64,000 nucleotides of DNA from Vibrio penaeicida (GCF_030689305.1 NZ_JAUYVM010000003.1:372001-436000); one strand, 5' to 3'; positions 29,377-38,588 are shown, counted from the stretch's first letter. Translations and numbers: made by a program. The notes: generated from the sequence alone by a model not told the origin.

Positions 29377-30379
29377 GTTTTTTGAACAAAACGTAAACAG
29401 CAGGAGCCAGTTGAAGCACACTCAAGCGTATGACGTGGTGCAGTATTATAAACATCACGTCAAAGCCATTAGCTAGCGCAACAACGACAACGCTTTCCAG
29501 TGCTCCCGGTGCATAGGCGAGCGCAACGGAAGTTAGTGATACATCAAATATTGACACCGATAAAACCGTAAAGAGGGCGGTGATAGCAAGGACTAGCACA
29601 AAACAGATAGATCCCGCCCTCGTATATTTTAATGCATCACTTCCAGTTATCCCGCCAAAACGTGATCCTATTAAAAGACCAAGAACAACAATTGCAGCGT
29701 CCATAAGCCAACTCGGTACCAAGAGATTTTCGATAGGAAGAACTGGCGAAAAAATTAGGCAAGAAAACATTGTTGTTAATAGATAAGGGGCAGGTACGTT
29801 CCATTTTTCAAGCCAACGACCGGAAATCATCGAAATGACCGCAAGAAGTACAAAAGTGCTAATAGATTCAAAAGAATAGAGCAGTGGTACCTCTTCTAAA
29901 GAATCATATCCATCTGGAATAAAGAAGCTGGCGAAGACAGTCAGCAATACCAGTCTAAATAAATGAACAAATATGACGCTGGCTGAGGCATTGTTTTTGT
30001 CTATCACATCCAATACGGCGGCCATTGCCCCTGGGTATGCAGCAAGTATGCTGTCCAACTTTGACCACTTTTCGCGTTTTCGGAGCCACCAATAACCCAC
30101 CCCGACTTGAACAATTAGACAAGCTAAAAGAACAAAAAGGCTGGGCAGTAGGTTTAAAAATTGCGCTAGTGAATACTCAACGAGTTGAAATCCTGCCGAA
30201 AAACCTAGTACCAACTGAAGGAACACGCCGTCCTTTTTACTCGTCTTGGCGTTAGGTATAAATCGAACGAAGATAGCGGCGCCTAACAAAGTTCCTAAAA
30301 GCAATCCGTGCGGAATGGCGAGTTGCTGAAATATGATCCCAACAGCCAAGGAGAAAATGAGTAACTTAAGATATTGCAC
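29366..30379 (-). CDS. AbrB-family (PF05145-like) membrane protein
   Basis: A 337-residue inner-membrane protein with about nine or ten helices in two internal repeats. The PHGLLLGTLLGAAI and LPSWLMDAAIVVLGLLIGSRF segments and the GALESVVVVALANGFDVMFIILHHVIRL motif near the C-terminus identify the so-called AbrB/ammonia-monooxygenase-regulator family. Despite that name it is a membrane protein of unsettled function, not a DNA-binding AbrB. It follows the DUF3147-like gene by 54 bp on the same strand. Confidence 0.85.
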   Translation of the reverse strand: MQYLKLLIFSLAVGIIFQQLAIPHGLLLGTLLGAAIFVRFIPNAKTSKKDGVFLQLVLGFSAGFQLVEYSLAQFLNLLPSLFVLLACLIVQVGVGYWWLRKREKWSKLDSILAAYPGAMAAVLDVIDKNNASASVIFVHLFRLVLLTVFASFFIPDGYDSLEEVPLLYSFESISTFVLLAVISMISGRWLEKWNVPAPYLLTTMFSCLIFSPVLPIENLLVPSWLMDAAIVVLGLLIGSRFGGITGSDALKYTRAGSICFVLVLAITALFTVLSVSIFDVSLTSVALAYAPGALESVVVVALANGFDVMFIILHHVIRLSVLQLAPAVYVLFKKLNS

Positions 30380-30433
30380 AGGCTCTCCTTTTTATATGGA
30401 TACACCAATTTACTTTGTTTACAGGAACGAAAG

Positions 30434-30784
30434 CTAAAGTAAATCTACGCCGAAAGTGCGTGCTATCCAGACAATAATGCCAAACGACACTAGGGTGATG
30501 ACAATGCCGATTCCAAGTGATGTGAAAAAGTGAAACCGCTGCATGAGCATAGGGAAGGCTAGAAACATCGGCAGTGTGGCCACAACATACCAAAATGTGT
30601 AAAACGCATGATTGGCGAGCTTTTCTTTCGGTTGCCCTTCAAAATGAAGCCAAATTAATGCCAATACGGTCACTAAGGGAAGAGATGCCAAAAGCGCACC
30701 AAGTTTGTCGCTACGCTTTGCGAGCTCAGATACTAAAACAATAATGGTAGCGGTGATGAAAAACTTGGTGACAATCCATGCCAT
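30434..30784 (-). CDS. DUF3147-like small membrane protein
   Basis: About 116 residues with four hydrophobic helices: AWIVTKFFITATIIVLVSELAKRSDKLGALLAS and LPLVTVLALIWLHFE are followed by two further helices ending GIIVWIARTFG. This matches the DUF3147 family of four-helix membrane proteins as remembered. The ATG at 30784 is preferred to an upstream TTG at 30796 because TTGGAA lies before it. Likely first gene of a two-gene transcript with the AbrB-family gene. Function unknown. Confidence 0.7.
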   Translation of the reverse strand: MAWIVTKFFITATIIVLVSELAKRSDKLGALLASLPLVTVLALIWLHFEGQPKEKLANHAFYTFWYVVATLPMFLAFPMLMQRFHFFTSLGIGIVITLVSFGIIVWIARTFGVDLL

Positions 30785-30990
30785 AAAAAATTCCAATTGA
30801 TTGAGCAGAAGAAGGAGTACTTATTCAGCGGATATCATACTCTATATTGAATTCTTTGTATTTAACGCAGCATGATTGGCACACAGTTCCTTGACATACG
30901 GAGATAGCGGACATGCACCAACGTCATATTTTTAAGGAAAATACAGAGGTTGGTGCGGTGTTAGAAAATCAGAGTATAGAGAATAGAGGC

Positions 30991-31461
30991 TTATGTGGTT
31001 GGGGTAACGCCAATATAAATTTCAACTTCATCCTCGCTTTTGTACTTTTCAAAATCCGTACGGTACGCTCGCTTATATTCACAACCTTCGGTAGAAAAGA
31101 ATACCCAGATTTGCTGCCAAAGTTCGACGACCATATTCGGCATGCTTCCCTTGTTACTAAAAACTAAGTACTCGCCAGATTCGACTAGAGATACTTCTAG
31201 TGTACTTTGATCACTTAGCTTATTTTGAACATCTAAATGAGTGGCTCCTGCCGTTACATCAAATTCACCAAGATGATCCGACTCGTACTGATGATAGATT
31301 CCAAAAACTTCAGATTCAGTTTGAAGGTTTGGGGCAACATTAACGTAGAAATCTTGCCAAAGAGCCCCAATTTTTAAGCCAGACGTTTTCATTTCATCAT
31401 GATTGTTTGTACGGATAGTTAATCCGTGAACTGCAAATTGTTCGATTTTTTCCATGCGCAT
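30991..31461 (-). CDS. GyrI-like (AraC effector-binding) domain protein
   Basis: A 156-residue stand-alone GyrI-like domain, the small-molecule-binding fold also found at the C-terminus of some AraC and MerR regulators. Seen: an N-terminal strand FAVHGLTIRTNN, GALWQDFYVNVAP, VFGIYHQYESDHLGEFDVTAG, a central VESGEYLVFSNKG and C-terminal EVEIYIGV. There is no DNA-binding domain, so it may bind or detoxify a ligand, or bind gyrase as GyrI/SbmC does. It lies downstream of the ABC transporter pair on the same strand, separated by 80 bp. Confidence 0.82.
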   Translation of the reverse strand: MRMEKIEQFAVHGLTIRTNNHDEMKTSGLKIGALWQDFYVNVAPNLQTESEVFGIYHQYESDHLGEFDVTAGATHLDVQNKLSDQSTLEVSLVESGEYLVFSNKGSMPNMVVELWQQIWVFFSTEGCEYKRAYRTDFEKYKSEDEVEIYIGVTPTT

Positions 31462-31541
31462 ATTCGAGCTCCTGTCGCTAAACTGACGTGTGTAGCCTTT
31501 AGCTTAAAGAGCGCAAATGACAGATTGTGTCAGGAGGGCAG

Positions 31542-33269
31542 TTAAGATGCTTTCATTGTCCACCCATGGGCCTGCTGTTGCGCGTTCCATAGCGATTGAT
31601 ATAGACCAGCCGTGTTATTCAATTCTTGGTGGCTTCCCTGCTGCTGAATTTTGCCATCGTCGAGCACCAATATTTGATCGGCGTTGACAATGGTATTGAG
31701 TCGATGAGCGATCATAATGACGGTTTTCTTCTTAATCAGCGCGCTTAAGGCTTGCTGTATTTCATGCTCATTTTCAGGGTCCAGTGACGCTGTAGCTTCA
31801 TCCAGTAATACGATGGGGGCATCTTTCAAAATCGCCCTAGCAATAGATAAACGCTGTTTTTCACCGCCAGATAACGTTGCTCCCCCTTCACCTATCAAGC
31901 TGTCTAGTCCATGAGGTAAGTTAGAAACAAATTCCCAGCAGCACGTTGCTTTACAAACTTCTTCAACTTTCTGCCTGCTTGGTTTTTGCAATCCAATGGT
32001 CAGATTATTGAATACGGTATCGTGGAAGAGGTAAACCTCTTGGAATACCATGCTGATTTGGTCAGCTAAACATTCAGCAGTAAGCGATTGAACATTATGA
32101 CCACCAATTTTAATGTCCCCTTCACTGGTATCCCAAAAGCGAGCAATCAAACTGGTTATAGTTGTTTGTCCGCTTCCTGATGGACCGACAAGCGCAGTTA
32201 AGCTTCCCGGCTGGCAAGAGAAGCTAATACCGGATAAAACTGGGTTTTGGGCGTAAGTAAAACTGACGTTTTCGAATTCAATGCTGGGTTCAAGCTTTCG
32301 GTTTACCTCTCCTTGAGGAAGCTCTGGTTCTTCGAGTACGTCTTGAATCCGGTTAGAGGCTTGCTGCATAAAGCTGTATTCAGCAAGGTAAATTGCGATG
32401 GACATAAGAGGTTTGAAAAAGCGGCTCGACACAATCAAAAATAGGACCGCAACGTGAGGTGCTAACTCGCCGCCAGCGTATAGATAGATCAGCGAGATCA
32501 GCATTGTTGCAAATCCGAGTTCGACTAAGCACACAAAACTAAGAGGTGCCACACCCGCTACAAATTCGTGCTTAAGGCTCATTCTCTGAATATCTTTAAG
32601 CTGATTATCGAGTTTGGAGAATCGTGTACCAGCTAAGTTGTACGATTTGAGAAGTTTGATGGCGAGAATATACTCCATCAAAGAACCCGTCATTTCAGCC
32701 ACTTTATCCAGCAGTTTTCTGCTCAGTATCGCCCCTGCCTTTTTCAATAAAATAAAGGTCACAATGGCGATGGGAAGACCAATGCACATTGCGAGGCTTA
32801 GTCGCCAGTCTTCAAAGGTTAAGCCTATAGCGACTAAAGCGGCCAAACTGATGGTAACGACCAATTGGGAGAAAAGATGGGAAAATATTTGCTCGGTAAA
32901 AGTGACGTCTTGTAGCATGGTTGCGTTAAGCGCGCCTGGGTCTGTTTTTAGTAAATACCCCATTGGTACTTTTTTTAATTTACCTGCCAGGTTTTGACGG
33001 ATATTAATGCCGGCGTCGTATCCAAATATTTGGCTATGAACCATTACGTATCGAGCCACAACGATGCGCAAGGCAAATAAAACCAGCATGGAGCCGCAGC
33101 AAACCCAAATAAAGTTCAAGTTCGGTTGTGGCAGAAACATTTCCTTAATTACCAAATAAACCACAACGAATGGAATACCCATAAGGAAAGCTTCTAGAAA
33201 ACCAACGAGGATATTTCGTGTTAGCCCTTCGTTTTCTGTACCAGTCAGAGCTTTCATTTGTTTAAGCAT
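31542..33269 (-). CDS. ABC transporter, fused membrane/ATPase subunit with altered Walker A
   Basis: A 575-residue half-transporter: six helices (about 1-310) then a nucleotide-binding domain. Motifs: signature LSGGEKQRLSIARA, Walker B APIVLLDEATASLDP, H-loop IAHRLN. The Walker A reads GPSGSGQTT: the codon at 32166-32168 is CAA, so the phosphate-binding Lys is Gln368. The ATG at 33269 overlaps the stop of the preceding gene (ATGCTTAA), so translation is coupled; a longer frame to 33359 would overlap that gene by 98 bp. With its partner and the AraC regulator it resembles the YbtP/YbtQ (IrtAB-like) ferric-siderophore pair. Confidence 0.88.
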   Translation of the reverse strand: MLKQMKALTGTENEGLTRNILVGFLEAFLMGIPFVVVYLVIKEMFLPQPNLNFIWVCCGSMLVLFALRIVVARYVMVHSQIFGYDAGINIRQNLAGKLKKVPMGYLLKTDPGALNATMLQDVTFTEQIFSHLFSQLVVTISLAALVAIGLTFEDWRLSLAMCIGLPIAIVTFILLKKAGAILSRKLLDKVAEMTGSLMEYILAIKLLKSYNLAGTRFSKLDNQLKDIQRMSLKHEFVAGVAPLSFVCLVELGFATMLISLIYLYAGGELAPHVAVLFLIVSSRFFKPLMSIAIYLAEYSFMQQASNRIQDVLEEPELPQGEVNRKLEPSIEFENVSFTYAQNPVLSGISFSCQPGSLTALVGPSGSGQTTITSLIARFWDTSEGDIKIGGHNVQSLTAECLADQISMVFQEVYLFHDTVFNNLTIGLQKPSRQKVEEVCKATCCWEFVSNLPHGLDSLIGEGGATLSGGEKQRLSIARAILKDAPIVLLDEATASLDPENEHEIQQALSALIKKKTVIMIAHRLNTIVNADQILVLDDGKIQQQGSHQELNNTAGLYQSLWNAQQQAHGWTMKAS

Positions 33270-35046
33270 CAATAAGCTCCTTTTCTGTTCCTTGCTCTTT
33301 TGTTGATAAACTCCATTGACGAGATGCTTGATGAGAATGCCAAAGGGTTTGGTAAACATGGCACTCGCTCAGCAACTCCGTATGCGAGCCTTGTCCAACC
33401 AAACGCCCTTTTTCAAGAACCAATATTGAATCTGCATGTACGATGGTGGACAACCTATGAGCGATAACAATGACGGTTTTACCAACCATTAACGTTGCCA
33501 AAGCGGACTGAATGAGTGCTTGATTGTTGGCATCTGCGTAAGCCGTAGCTTCATCCAAAATGAGAATTGGGGCGTTTTTCAAGATTGCACGTGCTATGGC
33601 GATGCGTTGTTTTTCTCCTCCGCTCAGTGACATGTTTTCTCCTAGCACGGTTTCGTACCCGTTAGGCATATCACAAATGAAAGAGTGGGCTTGAGCGGCT
33701 TTGGCTGCGGTGATTATGTCATCTAGTGAAGCATTACTGCCCATAGCAATATTGTCGCGAACAGATTGGTTTAAGATGATGCTGTCTTGAAAAACATAAG
33801 CCGTGTTGTCCATTAAGTACGAAGGAGAAAGTGATTGAATAGGTTTTCCACCGATGAGTATCTCACCACTTGATGTATCCCAAAACCTAGCAACTAACAT
33901 AGCTAATGTTGATTTCCCTGACCCAGAAGGGCCGACCAACGCCGTCATTGAGCCTTGATTAATTCCAAAAGAAACATCTTTGAGAACGAGATCTGATTCA
34001 TCGGAGTAGCGGAAATCAACGTTCTGGAATTCCACATCAAATTGAGTCAGTGTTTCGCTTTTTTCGGGTTCAGACAACGAACGTTGTGCCATTAAGGACT
34101 GGAGCCTATTTACACCTTCGAAAATTTGGCTCAAGTATCCACTTAACATTGTGATGTTGTAGAGAGGTTCCATCATTCCCACGCCAAGCAATATACATAA
34201 GGTAAAACTCGCGACATCCAAGCTTCCTTGTGACCAAAAGAAGACGCCTAAAGGCAATAGCACCAAAAGCCCGCTGTCTAATAGCGTTTTGAATGCAGCA
34301 AAAGGCCAACCTGCGTCTTTAATCCATTGCACAACCAGTTTGTGGTAGTTATCTAGGCTTGATGTGAAAAGTTTATGAGGTTTTCCCCCGGCATTAAACG
34401 CGCGAATCACGGGCATTGCACGCACATATTCTGTAACGCTGATATTAAGATTTTCTAATGATTGGTGGTATTGTCGAGTTTTATCTTCAAATCCTTTGTA
34501 CATGCTCATTTGGGTAATGATTGCGAGAGGAATTGGCACTAAAGCAGCCATCGCCATTCGCACGTCGATAAACAGTAAGAAAACAAATACCGCTATTGGC
34601 GTAATGATGGATGTAACGAAATCGGAGATGTGGTGGGCGACAAATAGCTCTACTCTTTCAACATCTTCTGAGAGGATCTTTTTGATTTCGCCAGAACTCT
34701 TATCATTAAAGAACCCCATTGGCAGCGTTGCCATATGACCCAGTGCGAGTGTTCGAACTCGATATTGAATGGCGAATGCGGATTTATGAGAGAGCATAAC
34801 TGCGCCTAACAACATGGCATAACGAACCAACATAAAGGCGATGGCGTACCCAGCCCAACTCCAAGCTTGTGATACGTCAAAACTGTCACTTAGTAATTGA
34901 TCCAATACCAAATAGGCGAAGTAAAATGGAGCAAGTCCGCAAAGAGCACTAGCAGCTGACAGAATTATGGAAAATACGAGCTTGAGTTTGTGTTCTGCGG
35001 AAACCTGAAAAAGCCACTTTAGACTGGCTGCTGCTTCCTGATTCAT
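33262..35046 (-). CDS. ABC transporter, fused membrane/ATPase subunit (YbtP-like)
   Basis: A 594-residue half-transporter, partner of the downstream gene. Six membrane helices (about 15-310), then an ATPase with an intact Walker A GPSGSGKST, signature LSGGEKQRIAIARA, Walker B APILILDEATA and H-loop IAHRLS. Its D-loop reads AYADANNQ instead of the usual SALD, a variation seen in YbtP-like proteins. The ATG at 35046 has AAAGG seven bases upstream; a frame-open ATG at 35082 has none. It forms a putative heterodimer with the next subunit, and lies 143 bp after the AraC-type regulator. Iron-siderophore transport is inferred from context. Confidence 0.88.
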   Translation of the reverse strand: MNQEAAASLKWLFQVSAEHKLKLVFSIILSAASALCGLAPFYFAYLVLDQLLSDSFDVSQAWSWAGYAIAFMLVRYAMLLGAVMLSHKSAFAIQYRVRTLALGHMATLPMGFFNDKSSGEIKKILSEDVERVELFVAHHISDFVTSIITPIAVFVFLLFIDVRMAMAALVPIPLAIITQMSMYKGFEDKTRQYHQSLENLNISVTEYVRAMPVIRAFNAGGKPHKLFTSSLDNYHKLVVQWIKDAGWPFAAFKTLLDSGLLVLLPLGVFFWSQGSLDVASFTLCILLGVGMMEPLYNITMLSGYLSQIFEGVNRLQSLMAQRSLSEPEKSETLTQFDVEFQNVDFRYSDESDLVLKDVSFGINQGSMTALVGPSGSGKSTLAMLVARFWDTSSGEILIGGKPIQSLSPSYLMDNTAYVFQDSIILNQSVRDNIAMGSNASLDDIITAAKAAQAHSFICDMPNGYETVLGENMSLSGGEKQRIAIARAILKNAPILILDEATAYADANNQALIQSALATLMVGKTVIVIAHRLSTIVHADSILVLEKGRLVGQGSHTELLSECHVYQTLWHSHQASRQWSLSTKEQGTEKELIDA

Positions 35047-35189
35047 TGAACTACCTTTCTTCCTTTCAAAAGTTAGACTCATTTTGAATGAAGGAACTGG
35101 AAAGACTGCTCAATGGCGGATTATTTTAAAGTGTTGAAAAATAAAAATAATTATGCATTGTGGGGCTTGTTTATCCAGATCGGAAAAAG

Positions 35190-36155
35190 CTATTGAGTGA
35201 GTTTTAGGTAGTCTCTTGGTGTTATCCCAAAATGTTTTTTGAACGCGACAGAAAAATGTCCGTGATTTTGATAGCCCACCTCATTAGCTACTCGAACCAC
35301 GTTACTGCGTTGTTCTAATAGTATCTCTCTCGCGCGTTCCATTCTTTGTTGGTGGAGGTAGCCAAATGCGGTTTGTTTGAAAACCTCTTTGAATCCTAGC
35401 TTCAGTTTAAAATCGTTCAAGCCGACTTTTTGCGCCAGTTCTATAAGAGATGGTGGTGCGTCCATTTGTTCTAGCAATAAGTTTTTAGCTGTATAAATCT
35501 TGTTTATGTCTGCTTGACTCAATTTTCCTGATTGAAGATTAGAAGGCGACATTTCTTGCAATACCAGCGAAAACAAATGCCAGCCAAGCCCTCTGAATTG
35601 CAATGTCTCCGCTAAGTCGCTGGTGCTGCTGGTGAGCATCTGTCGCGCAATCGCCATCATGCTCTCGTTTGCGTCAAACGTAAACAAAAAGGGTTTTGGT
35701 TGGTTTTGAAAAGCGGGAGAGAAATAGCGCTCTAGATCCTTACATTGATAGCTTTCTACGAGTGACCTTACTTGGTCGATAGAAATGTTAACTGATACAC
35801 CTTGAAATAAACGGCTCTGAGCTCGTGTATAGCCGGAAACTTCATCTGAATAATAGATCGCAACTTTGTTCGGGGATATCAGAAAGCGCTCACCCAAAGA
35901 CTGCAGATAGCATTCACAGCAACTGCCTGTGCTAACAAAAATGGTGATCTCTCGAGGACCAAACCCATCGCTAGAGAACAATTCGACCGGACGGTTAAAT
36001 GTTCCCTGCATACGCATAGAGTGTAAGCCTTTATCTAGGTTGAATCGGTTGACTTCTAAGGACCCAAATGACGCGTTCAGCCCGTAGTAGCCTTTTTCGG
36101 CAACCGTTTCAAACATTTCGATGTGGTCAAACTGAAACCGATAGAATCCGTTCAT
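35190..36155 (-). CDS. AraC-family regulator (YbtA/PchR-like)
   Basis: A 321-residue regulator with an N-terminal ligand-sensing region and a C-terminal pair of helix-turn-helix motifs: LIELAQKVGLNDFKLKLGFK and VVRVANEVGYQNHGHFSVAF, then KKHFGITPRDY. Such proteins, for example YbtA and PchR, sense siderophores and activate uptake genes. The gene precedes the two ABC transporter subunits on the same strand, and a Fur-box-like sequence lies directly before its start codon. The sensing ligand is inferred, not demonstrated. Confidence 0.88.
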   Translation of the reverse strand: MNGFYRFQFDHIEMFETVAEKGYYGLNASFGSLEVNRFNLDKGLHSMRMQGTFNRPVELFSSDGFGPREITIFVSTGSCCECYLQSLGERFLISPNKVAIYYSDEVSGYTRAQSRLFQGVSVNISIDQVRSLVESYQCKDLERYFSPAFQNQPKPFLFTFDANESMMAIARQMLTSSTSDLAETLQFRGLGWHLFSLVLQEMSPSNLQSGKLSQADINKIYTAKNLLLEQMDAPPSLIELAQKVGLNDFKLKLGFKEVFKQTAFGYLHQQRMERAREILLEQRSNVVRVANEVGYQNHGHFSVAFKKHFGITPRDYLKLTQ

Positions 36156-36160
36156 TACAA

Positions 36161-36178
36161 ATGAGAGTTATTATCAAT
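36161..36178. promoter_or_regulatory. Fur box overlapping the araC-type leader
   Basis: ATGAGAGTTATTATCAAT reads on the minus strand as ATTGATAATAACTCTCAT, a typical Fur operator core. It begins six bases upstream of the regulator's ATG, so Fur binding would sit on the leader or promoter and would link the downstream ABC transporters to iron starvation. Confidence 0.6.
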
Positions 36179-36408
36179 AAATCGTGAGGTTAATGGTTAG
36201 CCTTCTTTATTACAAGTAGATAAATTTTCTGGGTGTGATCGATGCTTCAGAACAAAAAAATCGAACATTGAGCCTTCAGCTCATACATAGAATAAAGACT
36301 CGGCAGTGACAGTAACTTAAAAATTTATCAATAAGATGCATATTTATATCGAAGTTTTGTTGGGTCTTTGTTAATTTGTAAAGGAAATTTAAATATGAGG
36401 TTGGCGTA

Positions 36409-37107
36409 ATGAAAGTAATAGGGATGATTGGCGGCATGAGCTGGGAATCGACAACCAGTTACTACCAAGCTCTAAATACACTGACCAATCAGCGATTGGG
36501 AGGATTTCATTCTGCTAAAATTTGCCTGTACAGTGTTGATTTTGCTGAAATTGAAGCACTTCAGCGTGCAGGCGAGTGGAGTAAAATGGCCGAGATCCTC
36601 TCCAATGCAGCGAAATCTCTAGAAGCTGCTGGGTCTGACTGCATTCTGATTTGTACAAACACAATGCACAAAGTAGCGCCAGAAGTTCAATCTTCTGTTT
36701 CCATACCTCTTCTTCATATTGCCGATCCAACGGGAAATGCTCTGGTTTCAAATGGCATTACAAAGGTAGGGCTTCTTGGAACACGTTTCACAATGGAGCA
36801 AGCTTTTTATCGTGAACGTATAGAAACGAATTTTGGTATTTCTGTTGTTGTGCCTAACGAAAAACAGCAAGCGGAAGTACACCGGATAATTTATGAAGAA
36901 TTATGCCATGGGCAGATTTTAGATTCGTCCAAAGCGACGTATCTAGATGTCATTGGCTTGTTAGTAGAGCAGGGTGCGCAAGCCATAATATTAGGTTGCA
37001 CTGAAATAGCATTGCTGGTTAAGCCTTCCGATACCGTCACTCCTCTTTACGACACGACACACTTACACGCGCAACACGCCGTTGAATTTGCTTTGGCTAA
37101 GGACTAA
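36409..37107 (+). CDS. Aspartate/glutamate (broad-spectrum amino-acid) racemase
   Basis: A 232-residue cofactor-independent racemase of the Asp/Glu/hydantoin superfamily, close in form to E. coli YgeA. Both catalytic cysteines are present: ICTNTMHKV (first) and LGCTEIALL (second). The N-terminal GMIGGMSWESTTSYYQ is the family signature. It heads a run of plus-strand genes with VOC and GST-like genes close behind (6 and 9 bp), so an operon is likely. The substrate could be Asp, Glu or homoserine-type amino acids. Confidence 0.9.
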   Translation: MKVIGMIGGMSWESTTSYYQALNTLTNQRLGGFHSAKICLYSVDFAEIEALQRAGEWSKMAEILSNAAKSLEAAGSDCILICTNTMHKVAPEVQSSVSIPLLHIADPTGNALVSNGITKVGLLGTRFTMEQAFYRERIETNFGISVVVPNEKQQAEVHRIIYEELCHGQILDSSKATYLDVIGLLVEQGAQAIILGCTEIALLVKPSDTVTPLYDTTHLHAQHAVEFALAKD

Positions 37108-37113
37108 AAAATA

Positions 37114-37482
37114 ATGACACATAATCTTAAAACCGTAGATATTAAGGTTTTTATCCCTGCAGTAAATTATGAATTGTGCAAAGCCTTTTATATCGACTTA
37201 GGGTTTGAGTTAAAAAACGATATGGGTGATCTTGCGTTCTTTTCGCTTGGACATACCAATTTTCTACTTCAGGACCTCGCAGAAGCAAAGCATACCAACG
37301 AGTTGATGATGCACCTCCAAGTTGAGGATGCTAAAGCATGGCACCACGCGGTGACTGAAGGTCAAATTAAAGAGAAATATGACGTAAATGTTTCCCCTTT
37401 AATTGAGCAACCTTGGGGAATGCTGGATTTTACTGTGGCAGACCCAAGTGGCGTTCTGTGGCGTATTGCTCAAAATATTTAA
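37114..37482 (+). CDS. VOC-family (glyoxalase/bleomycin-resistance fold) protein
   Basis: A 122-residue VOC protein: FIPAVNYELCKAFYIDLGFEL opens the first beta-alpha-beta unit, FSLGHTNFLLQD follows, and LDFTVADPSGVLWRIAQNI closes the second with a likely metal-ligand region. It is six bases after the racemase gene and nine before the GST gene. The metal ligands cannot be assigned with certainty and the substrate is unknown. Confidence 0.82.
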   Translation: MTHNLKTVDIKVFIPAVNYELCKAFYIDLGFELKNDMGDLAFFSLGHTNFLLQDLAEAKHTNELMMHLQVEDAKAWHHAVTEGQIKEKYDVNVSPLIEQPWGMLDFTVADPSGVLWRIAQNI

Positions 37483-37491
37483 GTGGTCATC

Positions 37492-38151
37492 ATGATTAAG
37501 TTATACGGACGTAAGACCTCGTTTAATGTACAGAAAGTACTTTGGTTTTTGGAAGAGCTTAACCTCGATTTCTCATTGATTGAGCTAGGTGGGCGATTTG
37601 GTGGGTTGGATGACCCTGAATTTTCCAAATTGAATCCGATGAAGAAAGTCCCCGTATTAGTGGATGGCGATAAAGTAATTTGGGAGTCGCACTCTATATT
37701 ACGGTATCTAGCGAGCGAATACGGTGAACCGCAAACGCCTTATCAACGTTCTGAATATGAAAGATGGATGGATTGGTCCCAAGTGATTTTTCAACCCGCG
37801 TTTATGGGAACGTTTTGGGGTTTCTACCGCATGCCTGAAAGCAAACGGGATATGCGCCAAATAGATAGAGATTTAAGCACATGCGTGGGGGTACTAAATT
37901 TGGTTGAATCGACGCTGCAGCACTCGCATTTGGAGAATTCAAACCGAGAATATCCAGTTTTGGTTGGAACTAAACTTTCTCTTGCTGACGTGTGTGTAGG
38001 GGCGATCCTCTATCGATTAACCGAGCAAGGGCTTAATATCAAGCTACCTCCAAGAGTAAATGAATGGTATCAAGCGTTAAAACAGCGAGTAGGATACCAA
38101 AAGTGGATCATGAGTGATTTCACTGAACTTAAAGCGAGAGAAGATTATTAA
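37492..38151 (+). CDS. Glutathione S-transferase family protein
   Basis: A 219-residue GST-fold protein. The N-terminal thioredoxin-like domain has LYGRKTSFNVQKVLWFLEEL, the NPMKKVPVLVDGD cis-Pro motif and WESHSILRYLA glutathione-binding Ser; the C-terminal helical domain follows, with LADVCVGAILYRL. The ATG at 37492 is preferred over a GTG at 37483 that would add only three residues. It is the last gene of the racemase-VOC-GST run; a repeat element follows. Confidence 0.88.
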   Translation: MIKLYGRKTSFNVQKVLWFLEELNLDFSLIELGGRFGGLDDPEFSKLNPMKKVPVLVDGDKVIWESHSILRYLASEYGEPQTPYQRSEYERWMDWSQVIFQPAFMGTFWGFYRMPESKRDMRQIDRDLSTCVGVLNLVESTLQHSHLENSNREYPVLVGTKLSLADVCVGAILYRLTEQGLNIKLPPRVNEWYQALKQRVGYQKWIMSDFTELKAREDY

Positions 38152-38169
38152 AAGCGATGACGTTATCGC

Positions 38170-38437
38170 TTATACCCAAGTAACCTCAAGTTGCAGGATT
38201 CAGAGCCTCATAGTCTGTTCCAGTTCAAGGAGAAGGACGCAGTGGAATGACGAGTCCTTTCCAAGTTCTTTGACGATGAAATGGGACAGAATATGGGCTC
38301 CCAAGGGCGAGTTTAACTGGCTTTCATACTGCGTTACCGATTATTGATTTAGAACGACTAGATCTTCAAATCGGTGCCTTGTCTGAAAGCCAGTTAACTC
38401 TCGCTGAACCAAGCATCTTGAGGTCACTTGGGTATAA
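38170..38437. mobile_element. complete MITE-like repeat with terminal inverted repeats
   Basis: A 268-bp non-coding element bounded by 25-bp terminal inverted repeats. The left end begins TTATACCCAAGTAACC and the right end, on the other strand, TTATACCCAAGTGACC; there are two mismatches over 25 bp. It carries no transposase, so it would depend on one in trans. Fragments and short palindromic derivatives of the same ends occur about eight more times in the window. The family name is not recalled with certainty. Confidence 0.75.
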
Positions 38438-38566
38438 CAGTTAGGGGAAAGGATCGATGGGGTCTAGGGTTATCAGGCCTTAGACGCCAACAAACCCCAA
38501 TATCTAAGCCAATACTCAACAAATAGAGTAAGAGCTTAATAAAACTTGTATCCAGCTTTGTACGTT

Positions 38567-38588
38567 TATATCCAAGCATCTGGGTATA
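38567..38588. repeat. minimal palindromic derivative of the repeat
   Basis: TATATCCAAG-CATC-TGGGTATA has the two end motifs face to face with almost no interior, about 130 bp after the complete element and 32 bp before the ABM gene. Confidence 0.5.

Noticed and set aside
33262..33359. Longer start (33359) for the second ABC subunit, giving a 98-bp overlap with its partner
   Set aside because: The extra 30 residues are not membrane-like or family-typical, and the ATGCTTAA overlap at 33269 is a normal coupled start.
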